DNA from: Penium margaritaceum
Lineage: Eukaryota > Streptophyta > Zygnematophyceae > Desmidiales > Peniaceae
Assembly: GCA_023375785.1 (NCBI GenBank)
Contig: SZWC01004737.1
Coordinates: 46,700 to 110,699 of the forward strand
DNA: 64,000 bases
Reading direction: 5' to 3'
Below the pieces are notes generated by a model, which saw nothing but the letters and a program-made list of their open reading frames with translations, was not told the DNA's origin and did no database searches. Below, in pieces: positions 49,814 through 60,200 of the stretch; the stretch's first letter is position 1; the number at the start of each line of letters is the position of its first letter. The translations under genes and the position numbers were made by a program.

Positions 49814-51001
49814 CGTGCCACTACTTATTGAAGGTCCTTGTACTTGCTAGTTGATACCTGGGGTTTCCAAACCATTCTTTCCCCCTCTCACCATTCCTGA
49901 CTCGTATTATGAGTTGTCAACGTTGACCACACACAGCGGATTTCTTTGGTCGATGGCATTATATATGCTACTTTGGTCAGTCATTGTGCATGGCAGCCAC
50001 ACAGTGCTACTACGTGTTTAAGGTCGTTGTCCTTCCTAGTTGAAAAACAAGATTCCGAAACCATTGTTTCCCCCTCTGACCATGTGTGACTCGTGTTAAG
50101 GGTTGTGACCGTTGACCACCCATACTAAAATTCTTTGGTCATGGTCAGTCACATATGCCTAGTTTGGTTGCTCGGTATGCATAGTAGCCACACCGTGCCA
50201 CTACAGATTGAAGTTCTTTGTCCTTTCTAGTCAATAAATAGGGTTCCCAAACAATTGTATCTCCCTCTGACCATTTGTGAATCGTGTTATGAGCAGTCGT
50301 ATTGACCATACATAGTGGAATTTTTTGGTCATAGTCAATAACGTATGCATCCTTTGGTTGGTCACTGTGCACGCTAGCCACACCGTGCCACTACTTGTTG
50401 AAGTTATTTGTACTTGCTAGTTGATAACTAGTGTTCCCAGCCCATTCTTTCCCCCTTTGACCATTTGTGACTCGTGTTATGAGTTTTCAACGTTGACCAC
50501 ACACAGTAAAACTCTTTTGGTCATGGTAAGTGGCATATGCCTACTTTGGTTTGTCACTTTACATGGTTGCCACGCCGTGTCACTATGTATTGAAGGTCTT
50601 TTACCTTTCCAGTTGATAGCTAGTGTTCCCAAACCATTGTTACCCCCTCTGACTATCTGTGACTCTTGTTGTGAGTTGTCAACGTTGACTACATGAAGTG
50701 ACACTCTTTGATCATGGTCATTGAAATATGCATATCTTCCTTGGTCATAATGCATGGTAGCCACACTGTGACACTACATATTGAAGGTATTTGTACTTGC
50801 TACTTGATAACTAGTATTCACAAACAATTGTTTCCCCCTCTGACCATCTGTGACTCGTGTTACAAGTTGTCAAAGTTGACCACACATAGTGACATTCTTT
50901 GGTCATGGTCACCGACACATGCCTACTTTGGTTGGTCATTCTATATGGTAGCCACACGATGCCACTACTTATTCAAGGTCCTTGTGCTTGCTAGTTGATA
51001 C
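49814..51001. repeat. 191-bp satellite, block 5 (about one HOR unit)
   Basis: The end of an F monomer, then A, B (marker near 50158), C, D, E and most of F, cut by element C. All six types are in order. Confidence 0.92.
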
Positions 51002-51692
51002 CGCCAACCGGCCTGAGGCAAACGGACTAGAAAACAGGGCCGACACAATAGCACCTGCTGTCCGCTCCTATCATTTCAGCTAGGAGAAGATATCACCGTC
51101 AGGATCACGGTTCCACACTGAGCAGTTCCTAGGCAATCACTTGCTAGCAACTGTGTCCACTTAACACTTGGTGGATTTCGCGCGAGGTGCTAGTCAAAGA
51201 CTAACTCCTGGGGCTTAGACCAACCAGAATCTTCTTTATAGTGTTCCTTACTTGGACAACTCTGTGAGGAGCATCTAAGGCCAGATTGTATAATTAGAAT
51301 GAGGAATGAGCCTGGTACATATAGTCCTAGGCCTGGCTTCTTAGGTGTGTGGGTAGTGGCACTTTTGGAGTGGTCACTCCACACCACCTCACCAGTCTGC
51401 CAACTGGCGCATCCATTGACCGCCAAGTGGCCCACTCTTCTCATGCATGGAGGAATGTCTAATAAACTTCCCCCCTGTATAGGAAGGTCAAAAAACCTCC
51501 TGCGCACATCAAGGCTCGATCACAGGACCTGTTGTCCCTAAGTCCAACATGCTATCCATTGCGCTACACTTCTGGTGTCTCGCTTGGACTTGCACTGCGA
51601 ACAAGGTTTGGGGGACTTACTCCAAGGGAGCAATGCATGCCCAGCCTGTCCGTTAAGCCATAGCAGTGGCCATGGGGCATAGAAGAATAACA
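51002..51692 (-). repeat. Element C 3' LTR (left copy, 691 bp)
   Basis: Direct repeat of 56575-57265. On the minus strand it begins TGTTATTCTTC. It contains the tRNA-Arg-like stretch at 51511-51577 and a GGAGTG/CACTCC dyad near 51370. Confidence 0.9.
51511..51577 (-). pseudogene. tRNA-Arg-like sequence inside the element C LTR
   Basis: On the minus strand TAGCGCAATGGATAGC is followed by ATGTTGGACTTA and, about 30 bases on, GATCGAGCC. The first part matches the D-arm/A-box and the anticodon-arm start of eukaryotic tRNA-Arg(TCT) genes as I recall them; the last part resembles a B-box/T-arm. The anticodon arm no longer pairs well, so it is not a working tRNA. A more diverged copy is at 57083-57150. 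Chance resemblance is not excluded. Confidence 0.5.
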
Positions 51693-51710
51693 ATCTCACC
51701 CTTGCACCTT
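51693..51710 (-). other. Element C polypurine tract
   Basis: AAGGTGCAAGGGTGAGAT on the minus strand directly precedes the LTR start TGTTATTC. Confidence 0.7.
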
Positions 51711-51799
51711 AAGCCACCTGCTGTGGTAGTTTTCTTCGGCATGAACCTGTAGCTCTAGGTTGTGTTTGTGCATGTCAATTTTCTTGATCTTTAGTCCTC

Positions 51800-52410
51800 A
51801 TCTCTTGCATCCACCATTCCAAATCCTCGAGCACCTGCAACATGCAAGTCACTGTCTAGCGGCTTTGTCAAGAAGTCTGCAAGCAGTTTCTTGGTTGTGA
51901 CATGCTCGAGTTCCACGACACCCTTGGCGACAAGGTCACGTGAGTTGTGGTACCGAATATCAATGTGCTTCGTACGCCGGGAGATCATGTCGTCCTCTGC
52001 CATAGCAATGGCACTTTGGTTGTCCATGCAGATGATGGTTGCTTCCTCTTTTGGTGCTTTGATCTCATCAAGCAAACTGCGAAGCCACTACGTTTCCTTG
52101 CACACTTCGGAGAGTACAATGTACTCCACCTCAGCAGTAGAAAGTGAGACGCAGTCTTGCTTCCTGCTTGTCCACGAGACCGCACCACCGTTGAGAAGAG
52201 AGACAAACCCTGAGGTTGACTTCTTGTCATCAATCCATCCTCCCCAGTCCGTGTCAGTGTAGCATGTCATTCGGAGCAAGTCTGATCCTTCTAGACCTCC
52301 AAATTGAAGTCCAACGTGCCGAGTCTTTTTGAGGTAGCAAAAAATCCGCTTCACCACTTGCCAATGTTGTGGCCCACGGTTGGCCACAAACCTGCTCACC
52401 TGACCCACTG
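51800..52410 (-). pseudogene. Element C RNase H domain (fossil)
   Basis: Minus-strand residues include CYTDTDWGGWIDDKKSTSG, SRKQDCVSLSTAEVEY, MDNQSAIAMAED, RTKHIDIRYH and LLADFLTKPLD, all hallmarks of Copia RNase H. Approximate domain limits are given. Decayed. Confidence 0.9.
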
Positions 52411-52499
52411 CATACGCAATGTCAGGTCGTTGGTCATTCCCACCATCGCATACATGAGGCTCCCAACGACGGACTGGTATGGAATGTTTTGCATCTCCC

Positions 52500-53330
52500 G
52501 CCGGTCTGCCTAATTGCTTGGTGACATGGAGGAGGAGAGCTTGCAGTCGGAGGGCATGGGGGTGCTGACGGGTTTCCAGTCCTCCATGTTGTAGCGCTTC
52601 AAGACGTCCATGATGTACTTGGTCTGGTTGAGCTCGATAGTGCCTGCTTTGCGGTTGCGGTGAACAGCAATCCCAAGGTAGTACTCGAGAGGTCCCATAT
52701 CCTTCATCTTAAACTTGCTGGCCAATTTTTTCTTGAGGTCTGTAAGGGCCTCTTGCAAGGAAGAACACATGATGAGATCGTCCGCGTACAATGCCACGAG
52801 TAGCAAGCCACGTTTGTCCTCTCGCACATAGACGGTGGGCTCATTCTTGCAATGTGCAAAGGAGATCTCAGCCATGAAGCTGTCCATCTCCTTGTACCAG
52901 ATCCGTGGGGCCTGTTTCAGCCCGTACAATGCCTTCACCAGCTTGCACACCTTACCCTCGAGTGCTTTGACACCTTCAGGTATCTCCATTAGCACCTCCT
53001 TGTCGAGCTTCCCATAAAGGAAAGATGTCTTCACACCCATCTGGTGGATCTCAAGGTCTTTGGCGGCAGCAATGGCAAGCAGGGACCTGATTGAGGCAAA
53101 CGTGACAACCGGTGCAAAGGTCTCATCGTACTCAGACCCTGCGCGCTGTGAGATTCCTTTTGCCACGACCCTTGCCTTGTACTCGTTGATGCTATCATCT
53201 TGCTTCCGCTTCAACCTGAGCACCCACTTTGAGCCCACCACATGAGCGTTAGCGGGTCTGTCCACCCGCACCCATGTGCCATTTTCTTCGATGGACGCAA
53301 GCTCACTGTCCACCGCCTCCTTCCACTTGG
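52500..53330 (-). pseudogene. Element C reverse transcriptase domain (fossil)
   Basis: Typical Copia RT (RVT_2) blocks in order on the minus strand: WKEAVDSELASI, NGTW, KARVVAKGISQ, YDETFAPVV, VKTSFLYGKLDKEV, LVKALYGLKQAPRIWY and LYADDLIMCSS. The catalytic box reads YADD where plant Copia usually has YVDD. In a working element the enzyme copies the RNA genome into cDNA. Part of a decayed element; limits approximate. Confidence 0.93.
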
Positions 53331-53849
53331 CCGCATTGGGCCTTGCCAGCGCCTCAACCACAGTGAGCGGCTCTCCCTGAGCCAAACACGACCAGCTCAG
53401 TCCAGTCCAGCTTCCTATGTCAACGTTGTACTTTGGAGTTTGTTTTCTTTGTCATGTGCTGCGACGTTGCGTTGCTGGTGGATCTTCACAATGTTGTTGC
53501 TCCTGTGGTGTTGGCTTTCCTGAAGTTCAGTTTTCTTCTTTTGAAGAGCCACTGGCCTCGGAGCTGTTTTCAGAGGCCTCGGACGTCTCCGACTCAGTGT
53601 CGGAGCTCGCCGCTGCGTCAGCCTGCGCAGCCGCTCTCCCTGCCACACCATTGTTCTTCACGGCGTGCTGTACTAGCACCACTTGCCAGTTTTTGGGAGT
53701 TTGATCTCCTGACTCCAGCAGCACCAACCACTCTCCCTGTTTTGGAGCTTGCGTGGGATCAAGCATCTCTTCCTTGCCTGGTTTCCTTTCATCAAAGGTT
53801 ACATCCCGGCTGGTGATGAGTCTTCTTCCTCCCAGGTCCCACAGGCGGT

Positions 53850-54720
53850 AGGTCTTCTGGGCCGTCTCATAGTCCACCATAATCCACTTTTGCGCTCTTA
53901 CATCCAGCTTGCCGGCACCCTCACCCGCCTGGATCGTTGCCCATGCGGTGCAGCCAAATACTTTCAGGTGTGATGCGTCCGGCTTCTTCCCTGACTTAAC
54001 TTCTTGTGGCGTCATCTGTTGCTTTCCCTTCTTCTTTCTGCGCCTGCCCAGAGCAGCCGCAGGAGTCAGGTTGACGAGATAGCATGCTGTTCTTGCCGCT
54101 TCTGCCCAGAACCGTAGTGGAACCTTTGGATCGAAGAGCATGCTACGCACCATGCCGAGGATGGTCTGATTCATCTGTTCGGCAACACCATTGCTCTGCG
54201 GCGTGTAAGGCATTGTGGGCTGGTTGTTGATCCCATGTTGACACAACCAGCCCTTTGCATGCCTTGTACTCTCCGCCGTTGTCGCTTCGCATTGCTTTGA
54301 CTTTCTTTTTGGTCTGCCGCTACACCATGGAGACAAACTCCTGCAACTTTTCTCTGATCTCTCCCTTTGCCTTGAGGAAGAAGATCCACACCTTGCGACT
54401 ATGGTCATCTATGAAGGTCAGAAAACACTTACTACCACCATTTGACGCTGTACGAAAGGGTCCGCACACGTCGGTGAGAATCAGGTCAAGGGCTGATTCT
54501 GCGCGGCAACCATTGCGCTTAAAGCGAGTTCGCTTGGTCTTGCCGTGGAGGCAAGGTTCACACAGGCTACCACACCCAACCGCATCCTTCTTGCAACCAT
54601 CATGCCACGGACCAGCTGTTGTTGCTGGATGACTTGGAGCGTGCTGTGTGCAACATGCCCAAAGCGTCTATGCCACAGATCAGCATCTTCGTCTTTTGCG
54701 GCAGAGGATGGTTTTTCAGT
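53850..54720 (-). pseudogene. Element C integrase with pre-integrase region (fossil)
   Basis: The pre-integrase zinc region shows DLWHRRFGHVAHSTL. The core end shows YTPQSNGVAEQMNQT, which carries the glutamate of the DD35E triad, then RFWAEAARTACYLVN and HLKVFGCTAW, typical of Copia integrase. A Ser/Glu-rich linker follows toward RT. Decayed; limits approximate. Confidence 0.88.
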
Positions 54721-54949
54721 TTTTGTTGGTGTGCTCTCCTTGGTCGGTGTCGAGACCACTGCCTCCGCTACACCCGCATGACCCTCGTTTTCCGAGCTCT
54801 TTGCTGCCGTTCTCTGCTGTACGTAGAGTCCGTCAATCCGCGGAACCTGTGCCACAAGATCTTTGTTGGCGTAGAGGACCTTGATGTCCTCGTTCCTGGC
54901 GATGACCGCCTTCTTCTGCGTGAACACCACCGTCATGTCGTTGTCCGTT

Positions 54950-55200
54950 TTTTTTGACACGGACAGAAGGTTTGCCGCAAAGGAGGGCATGTAGACCACG
55001 TCACGTAGCCGTAGATCCTTGTGTGCATAATTGAGGCTGATGCTCACCAGCTTGTCGCCCACGCCCTTTGCGTTTACGACGCTACCATTTGCGCATCTGA
55101 ACCGCCAATCGGTGGGGCCGATGGAGACAAATCCAGCCTAGTCGTTGCTAGAGTGATGATCGGTGCCGGAGTCAAGCCCAAAAGCTCCTGGCCTGAGCAG
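54950..55200 (-). pseudogene. Element C aspartic protease region (fossil)
   Basis: FGLDSGTDHHSS fits the DSG catalytic motif of the Copia protease, and downstream LRDVVYMPSFAANLLSVSK matches the conserved end of the protease domain. It lies between gag and integrase as expected. Decayed; limits approximate. Confidence 0.8.
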
Positions 55201-55309
55201 CGCCGCTCCTTTTGCTGGAGGCGTGCTCTGTGCCATCATATTGGTGGCTTCTTTGCCACCCTTTTTGCTGCCTTTGTTCCCACCGCTTCCGCCGTCTTCC
55301 TTCTTTGGC

Positions 55310-56180
55310 GACCTGCACTCTCTTGCCCAGTGCCCAGGTTTGCCGCAGTTACGGCAGTTACCCTGTCACTTGGGAGCCTTGCCGCCATTGTTTCCTCCGC
55401 CACCACCGCTTCCGCTGCCGCCTTTTTTACCAGAGGCTGACCCTTTGCTCCCGCGGCCACTGTAGCGTGCGGCATAGGCTAAGAAGTTAGCCTCACTTCG
55501 GCTGCGGTGCATGGCCTCGTTTCGCACGTACTCGGACACTGCCGTGTACGTCAGGTCATCCTCCTTCCAGCCGCCCATGACGGTGATCATTGGGCTCCAG
55601 CTCTCTGGTAGCGCCATGAGGAGGATCATGGCTTGCATGTTTTTTTCAAGGTCCCATTTCATCTGGCGAGCTTTGCCAAGGAGCCCTTCAAACTCCTGTA
55701 GAAAATCGGGGATTGATTTGCCCTCATTCACCCGCATGCTGATCAGCCGTTGTAGGATGAATAATCTGTTTGCGAGGGAGGTGGATTGGTGCACGCGCTT
55801 GAGCTTGTCGTAAGCTTGGGAAGCCAGTGTGTACCCGGCAATGATGGGAACATATTTCTTGGCTATCGCGTTGCTCAGAAATGACATGACAATATGATGT
55901 CGATCCATCCATGCCTCATGCTCGGATGTGCCTTCCGCGGGAACCTGCTCCTCTCCCTTGAGTAGCTTGATGAAGCCGCGCACTTTCATCGCCAGCTCGA
56001 ACTGCCATCTCCAAAAGGGGGGAGTCAATCCCCTCAAAAATGGGGATTCCTCCCAAGGGTCCAAGACCTTGCGGTAGTGACGTAGCACTCATTTTTGCTC
56101 CAGTGGTCTGCCCTGTGGTAGCCACTGTTAAGTTTGAGGGATGCCTTGCGGCAGCCCCCACTCCTCCTGATGGGTCAATC
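55310..56180 (-). pseudogene. Element C gag with CCHC zinc knuckle (fossil)
   Basis: A UBN2/Copia-type gag: AYDKLKRVHQSTS, LFILQRLISMRVNEG, FLQEFEGLLGKARQM and LLMALPESWSPMI follow each other as in plant Copia capsid proteins. A Gly/Ser/Lys-rich stretch is followed by CRNCGKPGHWAREC (near 55320-55365), a CX2CX4HX4C nucleic-acid-binding knuckle. Decayed; limits approximate. Confidence 0.88.
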
Positions 56181-56453
56181 ATTTTTGTTGCCCTTATCTG
56201 CTTCCCACGTCTCTGCTACGTTGAGGCCAATGTAGGCTGATGTTAGCTGATGTATGCTACCGGTTTTAGGATGCAGATCTGTTGCTTACCCCTTCAGCCG
56301 ATGTTCACCTGCACAGAGAGAACATATCTACACCAAAAAGCCCAGGGTCTTGCCACCAAGGGCAGAGCTTAGCCTGGTTGGGACGCAAGGGTCGTGCCTC
56401 CAAGGGAAGAGCCTGTCCTTGGTCCCTGTGTGCTGAGTGTAGACCGAGCCGTT

Positions 56454-56494
56454 GGAGCTGATGAAGCTGATGGAGCTGATGGAGCTAATGGAGC
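56454..56494. repeat. 9-bp minisatellite (GGAGCTGAT, about 4.5 copies)
   Basis: Four tandem GGAGCTGAT-like units and a partial fifth in the 5' leader of element C, between the primer site and gag. Probably replication slippage. Confidence 0.8.
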
Positions 56495-56557
56495 CGGCGT
56501 GCGCACCTGGAGAGAGCGTACCAGAGTTGAGCGAAGCGTGCCTTACAACTGGTCAGC

Positions 56558-56574
56558 GTGGGCCCATAATCCTT
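56558..56574 (-). other. Element C primer binding site, internal (half-tRNA) initiator tRNA-Met type
   Basis: On the minus strand the sequence after the 5' LTR is AAGGATTATGGGCCCAC. TTATGGGCCCAC is the exact complement of GTGGGCCCATAA in the anticodon stem-loop of plant initiator tRNA-Met, not of its 3' end. Priming by the 5' half of that tRNA is known for Drosophila copia, and yeast Ty5 uses the anticodon stem-loop. Confidence 0.75.
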
Positions 56575-57265
56575 TGTCAACCAGCTTGAGGTACACGGAC
56601 TAGAAAACAAGGCTGAAACAATAGCACCTGCTGTCCGCTCCTATCATTTCAGCTAGGAGAAGACATCACCTTCAGAATCACGGTTCCACACTGAGCAGTT
56701 CCTAGGCAATCACTTGCTAGCAACTGTGTTCACTTAACACTTGGTGAATTTTGCGCGAGGTGCTAGTCTAAGACTAACTCCTGGGGCTTAGACTAACCAG
56801 TGTCTTCTTTATACTGTTCCTTAGTTGGACAACTCTGTGAGGAGCATCTAAGGCCAGATTGTGTAATTAGAACGTGGAACGATTCTGGTACATATAGTCC
56901 TAGGCCTGGCTTCTAAGGTGTGTGGGTAGTGGCACTTTTGGGGTGGTCACTCCACACCACCCCAACAGTCCGCCAACTGGCGCATCCACTGACCGCAAAG
57001 TGGCGCACTCTTCTCATGTATGGAGGAATGTCTAAGAAGCTTCCCCCCTGTGCAGGAAGGTCAATAAACCTCCTGCGTACGTCAAGGCTCGATCACAGGA
57101 CCTGTTGTCCATAAGTCCAACATGCTATCTGTTGCACTATACTTCTGGTGTCTCGCTTTGACTTGCACCACGAACAAGGTTTGGGGGACTTACTCCAAGG
57201 GAGCAGTGCATGCTTAGCCTGTCCGTCAAGCCATAGCAGTGGCCATGGGGCATAGAAGAACATTA
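56575..57265 (-). repeat. Element C 5' LTR (right copy, 691 bp)
   Basis: Begins TGTCAACCAGC on the plus strand next to the primer site and ends at the right GATAC. It has the same length as the left copy. Confidence 0.9.
57083..57150 (-). pseudogene. tRNA-Arg-like sequence, second copy (right LTR of element C)
   Basis: Counterpart of 51511-51577: GATAGCATGTTGGACTTATGG and GATCGAGCC are kept, while the A-box part has drifted. It was duplicated with the LTR, not acquired separately. Confidence 0.45.
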
Positions 57266-60200
57266 GATACCTCCTATTCCCAAACCATTGTTTCCCCCTC
57301 TGACCATGTGTGACTCGCATTATGAGTTGTCATCGTTGACCACACACAGCGGATTTCTTTGGTCAAAGGCAGTACATATGCCAACGTTGGTCGGTCATTG
57401 TGCATGGTAGCCACACCGTGCTACTACTTATTGAGGGAGATTGTAATTGCTAGTTGAAAACTAATATTCCGAAACCATTATTCCCTCTTGTGACCATTTG
57501 TGAATCGTGGTATGGGTTGTGACATTGACCACCCATACTGAGATTCTTTGGTCATGGTGAGTGACATATGGCTAGTTTGTTTGTGCGGTGTGCATAGTAG
57601 CCACGCCGTGCCACTATGTTTTGAAATTATTTGTTCTTTCTAGTTGATACATAGGGTTCTCAAACCATTGTCTCTCCCGCTGACCATTTGTGACTCGTGT
57701 TATGAGTTGTCAATGTTGACCACACATAGTGGATGTCTTTGATCATAGTCAGTGACGTATGCATCCTTTGGTTGGTCACAGTGCACACTAGCCACACCGT
57801 GCCACTACTTGTTGACGGTACTTTTACTTGCTACTTGATAACGAATGGTCCCAACACATTGTTTCCCCCCTCTGACCATATGTGACTCGTGTTTTGAGTT
57901 TTCAACGTTTACCACTCACGGTGAGCTTCTATTGGTCATGGTTAGTGGAAAATGCATACTTTGCTTTGTCAATGTACATGGTTTCCACGCCGTGTCACTA
58001 CATACTGAAGGTCCTTGTGCGTTCTAGTTGATAGCCAGTGTTCTCAAACCATTGTTACCCACTCTGACTATCTATGACTCTTGTTGTGAGTTGTCAACGT
58101 TGACCACATGAAGAGAAGTTCTTTGGTCATGGTGAGTGACATATTCATACTTTGATCAGTCACTGTGCATGGTAGCCACACTGTGCCACTACATATTGAA
58201 GGTCTTTGTACTTGTTAATGAATAGTTAGTATCACAAACCATTGTTTCCTCCTCTAACCATTTGTGACTCGTGTTATGAATTGTCAAAGTTGACCACACA
58301 TAGTGACATTCTTTGCTTGGTCATTGTACATGGTAGCCACACCGTGCCACTACTTATTGCAGGTCCTTGTGCTTGCTAGTTGATACGAGGTATTCCCAAA
58401 TCATTGTTCCCCCTCTCACCATTTGTGACTCGTATTATGAGTTGTCAACATTGACCACAAATATCGGATTTCTTTGGTCAAAGGCTGTACATATGCCTAC
58501 TTTGGTCGGTCATTGTGCATGGTAGGCGCACCGTGCTACTACTTATTGAAGGTCGTTGTGCTTGGTAGTTGAGAACTAAAATTACAAAACCATTGGTTCC
58601 CCCTCTGACCATTTGTGACTCGTGTTATGGCTTGTGAACGTTGACCATCCATACTGAAGTTATTTGGTCATGGCCAGTGACAAATGCCTTGTTTGGTTTT
58701 TTGCTGTGCATAGTAGCAACACCGTGCAACTACGTTTTGAAGTTCTCTGTCCTTTCTAGTCGATATATAGGGTTCCCAAACCATTGTCTCTCCCTCTGAC
58801 CATTTGTGACTCGTGTTATGAGTTGTCAATGATGACCACACATAGTGGATTTCTTTGGTTATAGTCAGTGACGTATGCATCCTTTGGTTGATCACTGTGC
58901 ACGCTAGTCACACCGTGCCAGTACTTGTTGAAGGTATTTTTACTTGCTATTTGATAACTAGTGTTCCGAACCCATTATCTCCCCCTCTGACCATTTGTGA
59001 CTCGTGTTATGAGTTTTCAACGTTGACCACACCCTGGGAACTTCTTTTTGTCATGGTTAGTTGTATATGCTTACTTTGGTTTGTCACTGCACATTGTTGC
59101 CACACCCTGTCACTACGTACTGAAGATCTGTGTGCTTTCTAGTTGATAGCCAGTGTTTCCAAACCATTTTTCACCCCTCTGACTATCTATGACTCTTGTT
59201 GTGAGCTGTCAACATTGACCACATGAAGTGAAATTCTTTGGTCATGGTCAGTGACATGCATACTTTGGTTGGTCACTCTGCATGGTAGTCACACCGTGCC
59301 ACTACATATTGAATGTCTTTGTACTTGCTAATCGATAATTAATACTCACAAACCATTGTTTCCCCCTCTCACCATTTGTGATTTGTGTTATGAGTTATCA
59401 AAGCTGAACACACATAGTGACATTCTTTGGTCATGTTCAGTGACACATGCCCACTTTGGTTGGTCATTGTACATGGTAGCCACACCGTGCGACTTCATAT
59501 TGAATGTCCTTGTGCTTGCGCGTTGATACCTGGTGTTCCCAACTTATTGTTGCACCCTGTGACCATTTGTGACCCCTATTATGAGTTTTCAACGTTGACC
59601 ACACACAGCAGATTTCTTTGGTCAAAGACAGTACATATGCCTACTTTGGTCGGTCATTGTGCATGGTAGCCACACCGTGCTACTACTTATTGAAGGTCGT
59701 TGGACTTGCTAGTTGACAACGTATATTCTGAAACCATTGTTTCCTCATCTGACAATTTGTGACCCGTGTTATGGGTTGTGAACGTTGACCACCCATACTA
59801 AAATCATTCAGTCATGGTCAGTGACACATGCCTAGTTTGGTTGTTCGGTGTGCACAGTAGCCATACTGTGCCACTATGTACTGAAGTTCTTTGTCCCTCC
59901 TAGTCAATACATAGGGTTCTTAAACCATTGTCTCTCCCTCTGACCATTTTTGACTCGTGTTATGAGTTGTCAATGTTGACCACACATAGTGGATTTCTTT
60001 GGTTATAGTCAGTGACGTATGCATCCTTTGGTTGGTCACTGTGCACGCTAGTCACACCGTGCCACTACTTGTTGAAGGTATTTCTACTTGCTATTTGTTA
60101 ACTAGTGTTCCCAACCCATTGTTTCCCCCTCTGACCATTTGTGACTCGTGTTATGAGTTTTCAACGTTGACCACACCCTGGGAACTTCTTTTGGTCATGG

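Larger units (their letters stand above)
51002..57265 (-). mobile_element. C: Copia LTR retrotransposon, full length but decayed, minus strand
   Basis: It is 6,264 bp with two 691-bp LTRs, a perfect 5-bp TSD GATAC (50997-51001 and 57266-57270) and a 4,882-bp internal region. Minus-strand domains run gag, zinc knuckle, protease, integrase, RT, RNase H, which is the Copia order. The coding region is broken in several places (of the order of half a dozen), so this is a fossil. About a dozen differences in a 200-base stretch of the LTRs make it younger than E or E5. The primer site suggests half-tRNA priming. An Osser-like or early-plant Copia lineage is possible but not shown. Confidence 0.93.

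Noticed and set aside
51511-51577. A functional tRNA gene in the LTR of element C.
   Set aside because: The anticodon arm does not pair properly, the acceptor stem is not evident, and the copy in the other LTR has drifted.
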